Of a stretch of DNA of 64,000 bases, positions 47,882-57,267 are shown piece by piece (the stretch's first letter is position 1; each line of letters starts with the position of its first letter). Source of the DNA: Clostridia bacterium (GTDB lineage Bacteria > Bacillota > Clostridia > TANB77 > CAG-508); NCBI GenBank assembly GCA_016290095.1, contig JAEESU010000006.1, positions 1-64,000 of the forward strand, read 5' to 3'. Position numbers and translations under genes: made by a program. The notes below the pieces were generated by a model. The model searched no databases and was not told the DNA's origin. It was given only the letters and a program-made list of their open reading frames with translations.

Positions 47882-49405
47882 ATGGGATTATTTTCTAAAC
47901 TAAAAGATTATAATTTAGAACTAGAAGAAGTTTTAGATAGTAAATATTTCTCAAGTAATATTAAAAGCCTCCTTTTAAATATGGTTTATAAACTAGAAGT
48001 CTCTTATAATGATTACTCAACAGTAAAAAGATGTGTTCGTAGTAAAGAAGATTTTTTAAATGAGTTTGTTGAAATAATAAGACTTTATTGTGATAATGTA
48101 AAAATTGTTGAGCCTGATTCCGATCAGGCTAAAATACTTATTAAAAACAAGACTCGTGCGCTCACTAATGAAAAGGAAAGAAGCATACTAACATATCCAA
48201 CAGAAATTGATTTATTATATGCTCTTTCTGATATTTCACCAAAATATTTTTATGTTGATGATAATATTGCAATTAAAAATGTTTTGCAAAATTCTCTTGT
48301 AAATGGGTTCAATATAAATAATCTTGAGATTTTAAAAGACTTTAATGGTTGGTCTTGGGATTCCAAATATGATTCAAATTTTAATTTTGTCGATAATTTA
48401 ATTTATATTAATTTATTAATTATTTTAGGCGAGAAGTTTTTGTATGAATGGAGAACTTATGGATCAACTAGAAAAGACTTTTTAGGACAGGCTAAAAAAT
48501 ATATTAAAACTCATACAAATAACGATAATTATTTTAAATATTTTTTAAAAACAGTGTATTACTTTGCTGATGATAAAGAAAAAGAGAATGCAGATAAAGT
48601 AATAAAAAGTAATGTAAAACTATTAAAGAGGATGGAAAATAAAGTTACATTTTTAAATGAAGAACAAAGTAGAAGATTATTACTAACGAAGAAAATAGAA
48701 AAATTAGATATTGCTTTAAATGATAAGAATATTCTAAAAAAAGAACTTATGAGAACAAATTCAAAATTAGATGAAAATAAAAAAATAAAATCATTAAGTG
48801 CTTATAAAAAAATGCTAATAAAACAAAGAATTAATCTTTTGAGGGAATTAGATGAAATTACTTATTTATTAAAACCATCTAATTATATTGAAAAAAAACA
48901 CATTCTGGAAGAAAGTTTATCATTTTTAGAGTGTAAGGAAAAAGATTTAAACTTATTAATTGCTTTTCAAAAAGAGTTTTTAGTCTTTTTAGAAAGAAAA
49001 CTAAGTAAAATGAAAACAAGAGACGAAGTAGTTGATATGTTATATATAATTAGATATTATAGTAGAGTTCACTTAACAAATGATATAGCAGTTACAGACA
49101 TAGAAGAATTAAATGATAAGATTGATTCTATTTTGAAAAAAGCTATTACAATGCTTTGTAAACTTGGTGCAGTTAAAATTATAAGTATGGATATCAATCT
49201 AAATTTTGAAATAATTAGATATGCTATAGATACAAAAATAATTAATCTAGAAGAAATAAAAATAGCAATTATTAGTGAAAAAGAATCAATTATAATTAAA
49301 GTATTTGATAAAGATGTTTTTGAAAAACAAGGAAGAAAACAACTAAAATTTAATAATAAATTATTTAGCATTAAGGAAAATAAGAAAATAAAATTGTTTA
49401 ATTAA
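47882..49405 (+). CDS. Conserved-looking cytosolic protein, unknown, 507 aa
   Basis: No signal, membrane helix or known catalytic motif. The first ~210 residues look globular (Trp/Tyr-rich block NGWSWDSKYDSNFNF near 155), and about 240-400 is a Lys/Glu-rich coiled coil. AAGGAGG precedes the ATG, and the gene lies 18 bases after ftsK and 12 before the beta-CASP gene, so it is a stable operon member. I do not recognise it. A structural or nucleic-acid-handling role is only a guess from its neighbours. Confidence 0.8.
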   Translation: MGLFSKLKDYNLELEEVLDSKYFSSNIKSLLLNMVYKLEVSYNDYSTVKRCVRSKEDFLNEFVEIIRLYCDNVKIVEPDSDQAKILIKNKTRALTNEKERSILTYPTEIDLLYALSDISPKYFYVDDNIAIKNVLQNSLVNGFNINNLEILKDFNGWSWDSKYDSNFNFVDNLIYINLLIILGEKFLYEWRTYGSTRKDFLGQAKKYIKTHTNNDNYFKYFLKTVYYFADDKEKENADKVIKSNVKLLKRMENKVTFLNEEQSRRLLLTKKIEKLDIALNDKNILKKELMRTNSKLDENKKIKSLSAYKKMLIKQRINLLRELDEITYLLKPSNYIEKKHILEESLSFLECKEKDLNLLIAFQKEFLVFLERKLSKMKTRDEVVDMLYIIRYYSRVHLTNDIAVTDIEELNDKIDSILKKAITMLCKLGAVKIISMDINLNFEIIRYAIDTKIINLEEIKIAIISEKESIIIKVFDKDVFEKQGRKQLKFNNKLFSIKENKKIKLFN

Positions 49406-49417
49406 TCGGAGGTTTAA

Positions 49418-51067
49418 ATGAAAATATCTTTTTTTGGTGCAGCTAGAATGGTTACAGGATCCAATTTTTTAGTAGAGGCTGCAGGAAAAAAATTCTTGGT
49501 AGATTGTGGTATGTTTCAAGGCAAAATGGCAGAAGAAATGGAGAATTCAGATCCGTTTATATATGATGTAAATTCAATTGATTTTGTTTTACTAACACAT
49601 GCACATATAGACCATTCAGGAAGAATTCCAAAACTATACAATGAAGGATATAGAAATAAAATATATGCTACAAAAGCTACATGTGATTTATGTGAAATAA
49701 TGTTACCAGATAGTGGTCACATCCAAGAAGTTGAAATTGGATGGAAAAATAAGAAGAGAATAAGAGAATCACTAGATCCATTACCACCACTTTATACAGC
49801 AGAAGATGCTTATAAATGTTTGGAAGTATTTGAACCTGTTAATTATGATGAGATTATAGAAATAGATGAAAATATAAGTGTAAGATTTAATGATGCTGGG
49901 CATATGCTTGGATCTGCAATAATAGAAGTATGGGCTTTAGAAGATGGAAAAACAACAAAAGTAGTATTTACAGGAGATATAGGAAACAACGATTTACCAC
50001 TATTAGATTCTCCAACAATGATTGGAAATGCTGATTATGTTGTTATGGAATCTACTTATGGTGGTAGATTACATATGAGAAATGATGACAAAGCTAAATT
50101 ATTCTTAGATATAGTTTCTGAAACTTTAGATAATGGTGGAAGAGTAATTATACCATCATTTGCTGTTGGTAGAACACAAGAAATATTATATGAATTAGAT
50201 AAATTGAGAGAAGATTTAGGGCAAGATGAAGAATTTGCTAGAAAATATGAGAGAATAATGAATGTTCCCGTTTATGTTGATAGTCCTCTAGCAATTTCAG
50301 CCACAGAAGTTTTTAAAAAGAATACAGAACTTTTTGAAGAGGAAATACGTGATAAAATTAAAAGAGGAGACAATCCATTAGAGTTTAAGGGACTACAATT
50401 TACACAAACTGCCGATGAATCTAAAGCATTAAACGAAGACACGAGACCTTCTATTATAATTTCTGCAAGTGGTATGTGTGATGTAGGAAGAATTAAACAT
50501 CATTTAAAACATAATTTATGGAATCCTAATAGTACGATTTTATTTGTTGGATATCAAGCACCTGGAACTTTAGGAAGAAGTATTGTTGATGGTGCTAAAA
50601 AAGTAAAAATATTTGGAGAAGAAATTGCAGTAAATGCAAGAGTTGAATATATTGAAGGTTATTCCGGACATGCAGATCAAACTTGGCTTTTAAATTTTGT
50701 ATATTCATTTAATAATAAACCTTCACATATATTTTTAGTACATGGTGAACCTGAAGGTCAAGAAGTGTTAAAACAAAAAATAGAAGAAAATACAGAATGT
50801 AAAGTAATTATTCCGGAATTTGCTGATACATATGATTTATCAGGTGGAGTACCGGTTCTACAAGAAGAAACAGATGAGATAGAATTATATAAGAAAGAAT
50901 TTAAACGTTTAGACTTAATTGATAAGATTGAAGAATTAAGAGAAAATATCACAGATATTGAAAATGTAGTTATGAAACAAAATATGGATACAAATGATAA
51001 AGAAATTAAAGACCTAGAAAACAGAGTATTAGATATTCAAAAGCAAATAGCGGATTTAATGAAATAA
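49418..51067 (+). CDS. MBL-fold beta-CASP RNA-processing-type hydrolase
   Basis: A metallo-beta-lactamase fold with H61-A-H63-I-D65-H66, the motif DAGHMLGSA, a beta-CASP insert with PSFAVGRTQEILYEL and IISASGMCDVGRIKHHL, and the final metal histidines in SGHADQ and LVHGEPEG. 549 residues. This is the YSH1/CPSF73-like prokaryotic class, distinct from RNase J. It ends in a coiled coil (about 500-549). RNA cleavage is likely but not shown. Confidence 0.9.
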   Translation: MKISFFGAARMVTGSNFLVEAAGKKFLVDCGMFQGKMAEEMENSDPFIYDVNSIDFVLLTHAHIDHSGRIPKLYNEGYRNKIYATKATCDLCEIMLPDSGHIQEVEIGWKNKKRIRESLDPLPPLYTAEDAYKCLEVFEPVNYDEIIEIDENISVRFNDAGHMLGSAIIEVWALEDGKTTKVVFTGDIGNNDLPLLDSPTMIGNADYVVMESTYGGRLHMRNDDKAKLFLDIVSETLDNGGRVIIPSFAVGRTQEILYELDKLREDLGQDEEFARKYERIMNVPVYVDSPLAISATEVFKKNTELFEEEIRDKIKRGDNPLEFKGLQFTQTADESKALNEDTRPSIIISASGMCDVGRIKHHLKHNLWNPNSTILFVGYQAPGTLGRSIVDGAKKVKIFGEEIAVNARVEYIEGYSGHADQTWLLNFVYSFNNKPSHIFLVHGEPEGQEVLKQKIEENTECKVIIPEFADTYDLSGGVPVLQEETDEIELYKKEFKRLDLIDKIEELRENITDIENVVMKQNMDTNDKEIKDLENRVLDIQKQIADLMK

Positions 51068-51076
51068 GGAGAAAAG

Positions 51077-52984
51077 ATGCGTACAAAATATTTTAATGAT
51101 GGAGTAATTGGAAACGAAAAAGTAACAGCAAGTTATTCTGAAAAAGGAGAACTGATAAGATTATTTTATGGTTCCGCTGATTTCAAACAATTTGTTGATT
51201 ATAATCATATTGGCTTAAAAATAAATGATTCAGCATTAATATACTTACATCAAGATGTTAATAATCGTTTTAATCAAGAATATATTCAAGATACTAATGT
51301 GTTAAAAACAGATATTTATAATGCTTACTTTAATGTCAATATTACTCAGATTGATTTTGTACCAATAAAAGAAAATGTATTAATTCGTAAATTTAAAATA
51401 AAAAATGAAAATAGAATTGATTTAAATATTAATTTACTAGTATATTCAAAAACTCTTACAGATATTAATAATGATACATCAGGATATTATAAATGTGAAA
51501 GTTTAATACAATATAATCATGATTTTTCTATGTGCACATTTTCTAAAGAGAGACCACTTTCTGTTCAAATTAACGGAGTGTCTAATAACTTTATGGAAGG
51601 TCAAATTGGTGGAAAAGATTATGTAGGAATGTCATCAGATTCTGGCATAAGTTATTCTGTTGGATTACTAAAACCAGGTGAAGAACGTGAGATAGATATA
51701 TTTGTTTATATAAGTAAAAATAAAGAATTTCACCTTATTACAGGGATAGATGATGAAATTGCTAGAATAAAAAAATTAAATACAAATAAATTATTAAATG
51801 AAACAATTAGTTTTTGGAGGGAATATATAGTTAAACATGATGTTAAAAATATAAATTCAACTCATGTTGGACAAAAAGTTAAAGATATTTACAATAGAAG
51901 TATTTTATTATTTCCATTATTAATTAATCATAAAACAGGAGGCATTTCTGCTGGGATTGAAGTTGATGAAGGAAAGACACGTTGCGGAAGATATTCATAT
52001 TGTTGGACAAGAGATGCAGCTTTCATCACAGAAGCTTTTGATCTAGTTGGAATGAGTGATAAGACTGAATTGTTTTATCTTAATTTTTGTAAAAGTACAC
52101 AATGTAAAAACGGTATGTGGGAACAAAGATTTTATACAGATGGAAGATTAGCACCATCATGGGGGTATCAAGTTGATGAAACAGCAAGTGTTATATTCGG
52201 AACATATGCACATTATAAAGTATGCAGAGATATTAATTTTTTAAAGAATACAATTGAAATGTGTGAAAAAGCAATTGGATTTTTGGAAAAATATATTGAT
52301 GATATTTTTAGTAACAAATTCCAAATGCAATTAAGCTATGATCTATGGGAAGAATATGAAGGCTATAGCTTATATTCACTTTCTAGTATATTTGCAGCTT
52401 TTAGTGCTATGATAAAAATTTATAATGAATTAAAAAAATCATATAAAGCAAAATCAAAACAAGAAAATATTGAAAAGAAAATAGAAAAGTTAACAAGCGA
52501 AGTTCTTAAAATAAGAGAGTATTGTGAAAATACATTTTATGATGAAGAAAAGAAATGCTATGTTCGCAATAATAACGATAAAAAAATGGATATTAGTATG
52601 CTTGGAATGATAATTCCGTTTCACATGTTTAGCTCAAGAGATAAAAAAATAGAGAACACAATAGAAAGAATGGAAATGACTCTAAGAACATATACGGGCG
52701 GATTTGTTAGATACGAAAATGACACATATATGTCAAACCCAAATCCAAATCCATGGGCTATTGCAACTTTATGGATGGCGTGGTATTATTTAGAAGCAGG
52801 AAAAAATAAAGAAGCATTGTCATGTTTTACATTTGTTACTAATAGTGCTGCTACAAATGGACTTTTAGGAGAACAAATTAACAATCAAACAATGAAACCT
52901 GCTTGGGTAATTGGATTAACCTGGAGCCATGCAATGTATTTATTATTATTAGATAAATTATTAAATAAAGGGTTGCTAAAATAA
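51077..52984 (+). CDS. Glycoside hydrolase family 15 (glucoamylase-like)
   Basis: An N-terminal beta-sandwich (about 1-250) is followed by an alpha/alpha barrel with CGRYSYCWTRDAAFI, the acidic LSYDLWEEYEG and NPNPWAIATLWMAWYYLEAG, typical of GH15. No signal peptide, so it should act on intracellular alpha-glucans or oligosaccharides, releasing glucose or a relative. 635 residues, normal for bacterial members. AAGGAG precedes the ATG. Confidence 0.9.
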   Translation: MRTKYFNDGVIGNEKVTASYSEKGELIRLFYGSADFKQFVDYNHIGLKINDSALIYLHQDVNNRFNQEYIQDTNVLKTDIYNAYFNVNITQIDFVPIKENVLIRKFKIKNENRIDLNINLLVYSKTLTDINNDTSGYYKCESLIQYNHDFSMCTFSKERPLSVQINGVSNNFMEGQIGGKDYVGMSSDSGISYSVGLLKPGEEREIDIFVYISKNKEFHLITGIDDEIARIKKLNTNKLLNETISFWREYIVKHDVKNINSTHVGQKVKDIYNRSILLFPLLINHKTGGISAGIEVDEGKTRCGRYSYCWTRDAAFITEAFDLVGMSDKTELFYLNFCKSTQCKNGMWEQRFYTDGRLAPSWGYQVDETASVIFGTYAHYKVCRDINFLKNTIEMCEKAIGFLEKYIDDIFSNKFQMQLSYDLWEEYEGYSLYSLSSIFAAFSAMIKIYNELKKSYKAKSKQENIEKKIEKLTSEVLKIREYCENTFYDEEKKCYVRNNNDKKMDISMLGMIIPFHMFSSRDKKIENTIERMEMTLRTYTGGFVRYENDTYMSNPNPNPWAIATLWMAWYYLEAGKNKEALSCFTFVTNSAATNGLLGEQINNQTMKPAWVIGLTWSHAMYLLLLDKLLNKGLLK

Positions 52985-52996
52985 GAAAGGAGCAAA

Positions 52997-54370
52997 ATGG
53001 CAAAGAAAAATAGTACAGTGTTTGTATGTAATAATTGTGGATATGATTCAAGTAAATGGCTTGGAAAATGTCCTTCTTGTGGAGAATGGAACACATTTGT
53101 TGAAGAAAAGATTGTTACTACAAGCTCACATGGAAGTTTTTCAAAAGATAAAGTAAAGCCTCAAAGTGAAGTAATAAAATTAAATGAGGTGGTAAAAAGA
53201 GAATCATTTAGAATAAAAACTGAAGTAGGAGAATTAGATAGAGTTCTTGGAGGTGGGTTCGTTTCAGGATCTTTAACATTACTTGGTGGTGAACCAGGAA
53301 TTGGAAAATCTACTCTAATTCTTCAAATATGCAATCAAATAAAAATAGATGGAAATATTTTATATGTTTCAGGAGAAGAATCTGCTGAACAAATAAAATC
53401 AAGAGCGGATAGGTTAGGTATCAAAAGAGATAATTTATTGTTTTTAGCAGAGACAGATATTGATAATGTTGAACTTGCAATTGAAAAAACAGAAGCAAAA
53501 TTTGTAATAATTGACTCTGTACAAACAATGTATTCAGATGAAATTACTTCTGCTGCTGGAAGTGTTAGCCAAGTAAGAGAAATTACTGGTAGAATAATGA
53601 AAATGTGTAAGCAGACAGGAATAACAACAATAATTATTGGACATGTTACAAAAGATGGAAATATAGCAGGTCCAAGAGTATTAGAACATATGGTAGATAC
53701 AGTGTTATATCTAGAAGGAGAAAGATATTTCTCTTATAGAATTTTGCGTGGAGTAAAAAATAGATTTGGATCAACAAATGAAATAGGAATGTTTGAAATG
53801 CAAAATGAAGGATTAATTGAAGTTACAAATCCATCTAAATTATTGATTTCCGAAAGAGATTCGAATCCACCAGGCTCTATAATAGTAGTTAGTTTAGAAG
53901 GCACAAGACCACTTGTAATAGAGCTTCAAGCGCTTTCAATTCCAACTGTTTTTGGAATGCCAAGAAGAAATGCAAATGGTATAGATTTTAATAGACTCAC
54001 ACTTTTGATGGCTGTATTGGAAAAAAGAGCAAATATGAATTTTGGTTCTCAAGATGTTTATATAAATTTAGTAGGTGGAATAAAGATTAATGAACCAGCA
54101 TTAGATTTAGGAATTGTTTTAGCTGCAGCATCTAGTTTTAAAAATATTAGTATAAAAGAAGATGTTGTAGTAATAGGAGAAGTTGGCTTAACAGGTGAAG
54201 TAAGAAGTGTTAATATGATTGAAAAACGCATGAAAGAAGCAGAAAAGCTTGGATATAAGACCTGTATTATTCCAGAAAGTAATAAAAAACTATTGAAAGA
54301 AAAATTCAAATTAGATATAATAGGCGTGAAAAATATTTTAGATGCTATGAAATATTTAGGTTTAAAATAG
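52997..54370 (+). CDS. radA: DNA repair protein RadA
   Basis: Branch-migration motor of homologous recombination. A C4 zinc finger (C11, C14, C25, C28), RecA-like ATPase with Walker A GGEPGIGKSTL, the KNRFGST motif and a Lon-like C-terminal domain. 457 residues. AAAGGAG precedes the ATG. Confidence 0.97.
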   Translation: MAKKNSTVFVCNNCGYDSSKWLGKCPSCGEWNTFVEEKIVTTSSHGSFSKDKVKPQSEVIKLNEVVKRESFRIKTEVGELDRVLGGGFVSGSLTLLGGEPGIGKSTLILQICNQIKIDGNILYVSGEESAEQIKSRADRLGIKRDNLLFLAETDIDNVELAIEKTEAKFVIIDSVQTMYSDEITSAAGSVSQVREITGRIMKMCKQTGITTIIIGHVTKDGNIAGPRVLEHMVDTVLYLEGERYFSYRILRGVKNRFGSTNEIGMFEMQNEGLIEVTNPSKLLISERDSNPPGSIIVVSLEGTRPLVIELQALSIPTVFGMPRRNANGIDFNRLTLLMAVLEKRANMNFGSQDVYINLVGGIKINEPALDLGIVLAAASSFKNISIKEDVVVIGEVGLTGEVRSVNMIEKRMKEAEKLGYKTCIIPESNKKLLKEKFKLDIIGVKNILDAMKYLGLK

Positions 54371-54393
54371 TGCAAAAGATTATGGAGGAAAAA

Positions 54394-55230
54394 ATGAAAA
54401 AATTAGTACTTTGGATAATAATATTAGTTATTTTAGTCGCATTAGTAGGAGTATATGCGTATTCTACTTTTGATAGAAATGTTAATGGGAATGTTCATCC
54501 TGTAGTTTCAATAGAACTTGGAGATTATGGAACAGTAAAATTTGAATTATACCCAGAATATGCACCTAATACTGTTACAAATTTTATTAAACTAGCAGAA
54601 TCAGGATATTATAATAATAAAGTTATGTATGGAAAAGATTCAATATGTTTATATTTAGGAAGAGATGAAAATGGTGAAGTAGTAAATCCTACTACAGAAG
54701 ATATTGAATATGCAGCAGTTGCACCATATAATTATTCAATAGATGGTGAATTTATAGCTAATGGATTTAGCAAAAACACATTAAGACACGAAAAAGGTGT
54801 TTTATCTTTAATCAGAAATAACTATCCATCGGAATTATCTTTAACTGAAGAAAGTTATAATTCAGGAAATGCTCAAGTTGGAATTATGATGAGTGATGAT
54901 TCTGTTAACTTAAATGGAGTTTATGCAGCTTTTGGTAGAGTTGTAGAAGGAATGGATGTATTAGAAAAAATATATAATGAAGCAGAAACAAAAGTTGAAG
55001 AAACAGAAGAAACTGATGAGATAGCTGCAGAAACTGTAGATACAGCTACCGAAGAAACAGTTGAAGTAGAAGAAGATGATAGTGAAATCAAAACCTTTGT
55101 AAATTATCCAACAATTACAGAAGTAAGAGTTGATACGCATGGAATTAATTTTGGAATGCCAGAAATTCATGAAATGTTTGATTATGAAACATATATAAAT
55201 CAATATTTAAGTTCAATGTATAATAATTAA
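54394..55230 (+). CDS. Membrane-anchored cyclophilin-like protein, catalytically doubtful
   Basis: One N-terminal membrane helix and then a cyclophilin fold (VSIELGDYGTVKFELYPEYAPNTVTNFIKLAESGYYNN) with NLNGVYAAFGRVVEGMDVLEKI. The usual FHR and GGD blocks after GYYNN read KVMYGKDSICLYLGRD, so the catalytic Arg and its Gln partner are not in place. A Glu/Thr-rich insert interrupts the C-terminal part. GGAGG at 54384 selects the ATG at 54394 (278 aa) over an upstream GTG at 54370. A chaperone or scaffold function is more likely than isomerase. Confidence 0.82.
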   Translation: MKKLVLWIIILVILVALVGVYAYSTFDRNVNGNVHPVVSIELGDYGTVKFELYPEYAPNTVTNFIKLAESGYYNNKVMYGKDSICLYLGRDENGEVVNPTTEDIEYAAVAPYNYSIDGEFIANGFSKNTLRHEKGVLSLIRNNYPSELSLTEESYNSGNAQVGIMMSDDSVNLNGVYAAFGRVVEGMDVLEKIYNEAETKVEETEETDEIAAETVDTATEETVEVEEDDSEIKTFVNYPTITEVRVDTHGINFGMPEIHEMFDYETYINQYLSSMYNN

Positions 55231-55239
55231 TTATAAAAA

Positions 55240-55270
55240 TAAAAGGGACTCCCAAAAGGAAGTCCTTTTT
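55240..55270 (+). terminator. Intrinsic terminator
   Basis: AAAAGGGACT and AAGTCCTTTTT form an imperfect stem around cccaaaagg, followed by T residues. Confidence 0.75.
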
Positions 55271-55287
55271 ATGAATATGGGAGAATT

Positions 55288-56796
55288 ATGAGTATAAAAA
55301 AGAAGATTACAATAAAAGAATTAGCAATACTTACAGTGGTTATTTTTTGTATAATCATTGCTATTTTTTATACTCTAAGTTTTTCTAATAAGTCTTACAA
55401 ATTAAAACAATATGTTGCAAAACTAGAACAGATTCAACAAAAAGTAAATTATGTTCGTGATCAATATAAAGTTTGGAATGATTATAATCCAAATGAGTAT
55501 GGAAATTTTTATAGTTATTTACAAGAGTTTAAATTTAGCAATGCTAATTCAAATTCAAATTTATATAAAAAGGATTTTGAAAATGTCCTAAAAGAACTTG
55601 AAAATGGTGAAAAAAACGATTGGAATTCTAATATTGATTCTATCTTAACAAATTATTATTACTTTACACCATCTAGTTTAAAAAAATATTTTGGATTAGA
55701 TAATATTAATTATTATGTTATTATAAACTTCTATACAGGTAATGTAGTAGAAAGAGATGGAATATATGACATTGGAAACAATAAAACAATTTATCGCCAA
55801 TATGATTCAAGTATAGGAAATCCATTGTATATTTCAAAAATTTATAATGATAAAACAGAAGCAAAAATAGAAGTTGTTGAAAATAGAGGCTTAAGTCAAA
55901 AAATAAAAATATATATAGATTCTGAAAATAAAAATGATTTACCAGATATTTATGATGTATTTTATTATACAGAAACAGATGAAACTTTAAAAAGCTGTAG
56001 TTATTTAGATGACTATACATATATTAAATCAGAAAGAGCGGTTTATTTTACAGTTTCAACTTCTAATAAGTATTTTTTTGTAGTAGAAGATTCGAATTAT
56101 ATTCAATATGAAAAAATAGAATATGAGTTTAATTTTTGTAATCCTCCAATCTTAGGAAATGACATGGAAGGAATATATTGGGATAATGAGGGCAAAGAAA
56201 TATATATTGATGATATATATTCTCCAAATTGGTATAATTATTCTAAAGAACAAATGAAATTTGCAAATGCCAAATCAAATGATGGTAATTATTGGGTTTG
56301 GATTCCAAGATATTCTTATAAAATAGATAAAAATAATGATGTAGATATAGAATTTGTTGACAATTTATCAAGTCTATCTACAAGCAAAAGAGCATTAGTA
56401 GATTATAAAATACAAAAAGCTTTTAGTGAAGAAGGAGAAATTACAGGATTTTGGGTCTCTAAATTTCAAGCAAATGTTGATGGTAATAAGATAAATATCA
56501 AACCTGGATTAACACTAACATATAAAAGAATGGATAATGATATTAAAGATAAAATAATGTCAGAATCACAAAGAGAAGCCATATTATTATTTGCTGAACA
56601 AAATAAAATAGAGATTTCAAATGACCATGTACATTATGCTGGTGGGTCACCTGATGCAAAAGAATTTATACATAATGAAAAATATTCTAATACTAATAAC
56701 GTTTATGGGGTATATGATTTGATATGCTCTGAAAATGAACTTACAAGAGATTCAAACTTAAATGAAGAAGGAAGATTTAGACTAGTTATTAAATAG
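55288..56796 (+). CDS. Surface protein with pilin-like helix and SUMF1-like C-terminus
   Basis: The N-terminus KKKITIKELAILTVVIFCII resembles the hydrophobic helix of type IV pilin-like proteins (Glu at the fifth place after a Lys run), but the Gly needed for prepilin cleavage is missing. A long helix and a ~230-residue middle region follow. The C-terminal third has YWVWIPRYSYKI, GFWVSKFQAN and GVYDLICSENELT, the hallmark of the same SUMF1/C-type-lectin-like fold seen at 20013. GGGAG precedes the ATG. Probably a cell-surface protein; ligand unknown. Confidence 0.72.
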   Translation: MSIKKKITIKELAILTVVIFCIIIAIFYTLSFSNKSYKLKQYVAKLEQIQQKVNYVRDQYKVWNDYNPNEYGNFYSYLQEFKFSNANSNSNLYKKDFENVLKELENGEKNDWNSNIDSILTNYYYFTPSSLKKYFGLDNINYYVIINFYTGNVVERDGIYDIGNNKTIYRQYDSSIGNPLYISKIYNDKTEAKIEVVENRGLSQKIKIYIDSENKNDLPDIYDVFYYTETDETLKSCSYLDDYTYIKSERAVYFTVSTSNKYFFVVEDSNYIQYEKIEYEFNFCNPPILGNDMEGIYWDNEGKEIYIDDIYSPNWYNYSKEQMKFANAKSNDGNYWVWIPRYSYKIDKNNDVDIEFVDNLSSLSTSKRALVDYKIQKAFSEEGEITGFWVSKFQANVDGNKINIKPGLTLTYKRMDNDIKDKIMSESQREAILLFAEQNKIEISNDHVHYAGGSPDAKEFIHNEKYSNTNNVYGVYDLICSENELTRDSNLNEEGRFRLVIK

Positions 56797-56850
56797 TTTA
56801 ATTTGATTTTAGTAATTTAAAATAAATAATTAAAAAACTTGATAAAATGC

Positions 56851-56879
56851 TTGACAATTGAGCTAAAAAGGTGTAAAGT
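56851..56879 (+). promoter_or_regulatory. Promoter of the ylxM-ffh-rplS operon
   Basis: TTGACA (56851-56856), 17-base spacer, TAAAGT (56874-56879), 37 bases before ylxM. Confidence 0.7.
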
Positions 56880-56916
56880 ATATTAGCATTACATTTTATA
56901 CAGAGAGGAAATCAGT

Positions 56917-57252
56917 ATGGAAAAAAATGTAAAGGTTAGTATACTTTTAGATTTTTACGGAAAATTGCTAACTGAAAAGCAATTTAAACTCTTAGATGAT
57001 TATTATAATAATGATTTATCTCTTTCAGAAATAGCTGAAAATGAAAAAATTACAAGACAAGCAGTAAGAGATAACTTGAAAAATGGTGAGAATAATCTTT
57101 TAGAGTATGAATCAAGACTTGGTTTAATGGAAAAAACATTATCTCAAGAAAAAAGTATAGAAGAAATTTTAAAACAAATTGAAGAAGTAAATGAAAAAGA
57201 TGCAATGAAACTTCTTCAAACTATAAAAACAAAACTTAGAAATTTATTCTAG
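56917..57252 (+). CDS. ylxM: SRP-associated HTH protein YlxM
   Basis: A small helix-turn-helix protein (LLDDYYNNDLSLSEIAENEKITRQAVRDNLKNGE) that stimulates the signal recognition particle GTPase in Gram-positives. 111 residues. AGAGGAA precedes the ATG, and ffh follows by 15 bases as is usual. Confidence 0.93.
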   Translation: MEKNVKVSILLDFYGKLLTEKQFKLLDDYYNNDLSLSEIAENEKITRQAVRDNLKNGENNLLEYESRLGLMEKTLSQEKSIEEILKQIEEVNEKDAMKLLQTIKTKLRNLF

Positions 57253-57267
57253 GGTTAGGAGGGACTA

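Noticed and set aside
53862..53875. tRNA T-loop-like GGATTCGAATC on the minus strand
   Set aside because: It lies inside radA coding sequence; no acceptor, D-arm or anticodon stem can be formed around it.
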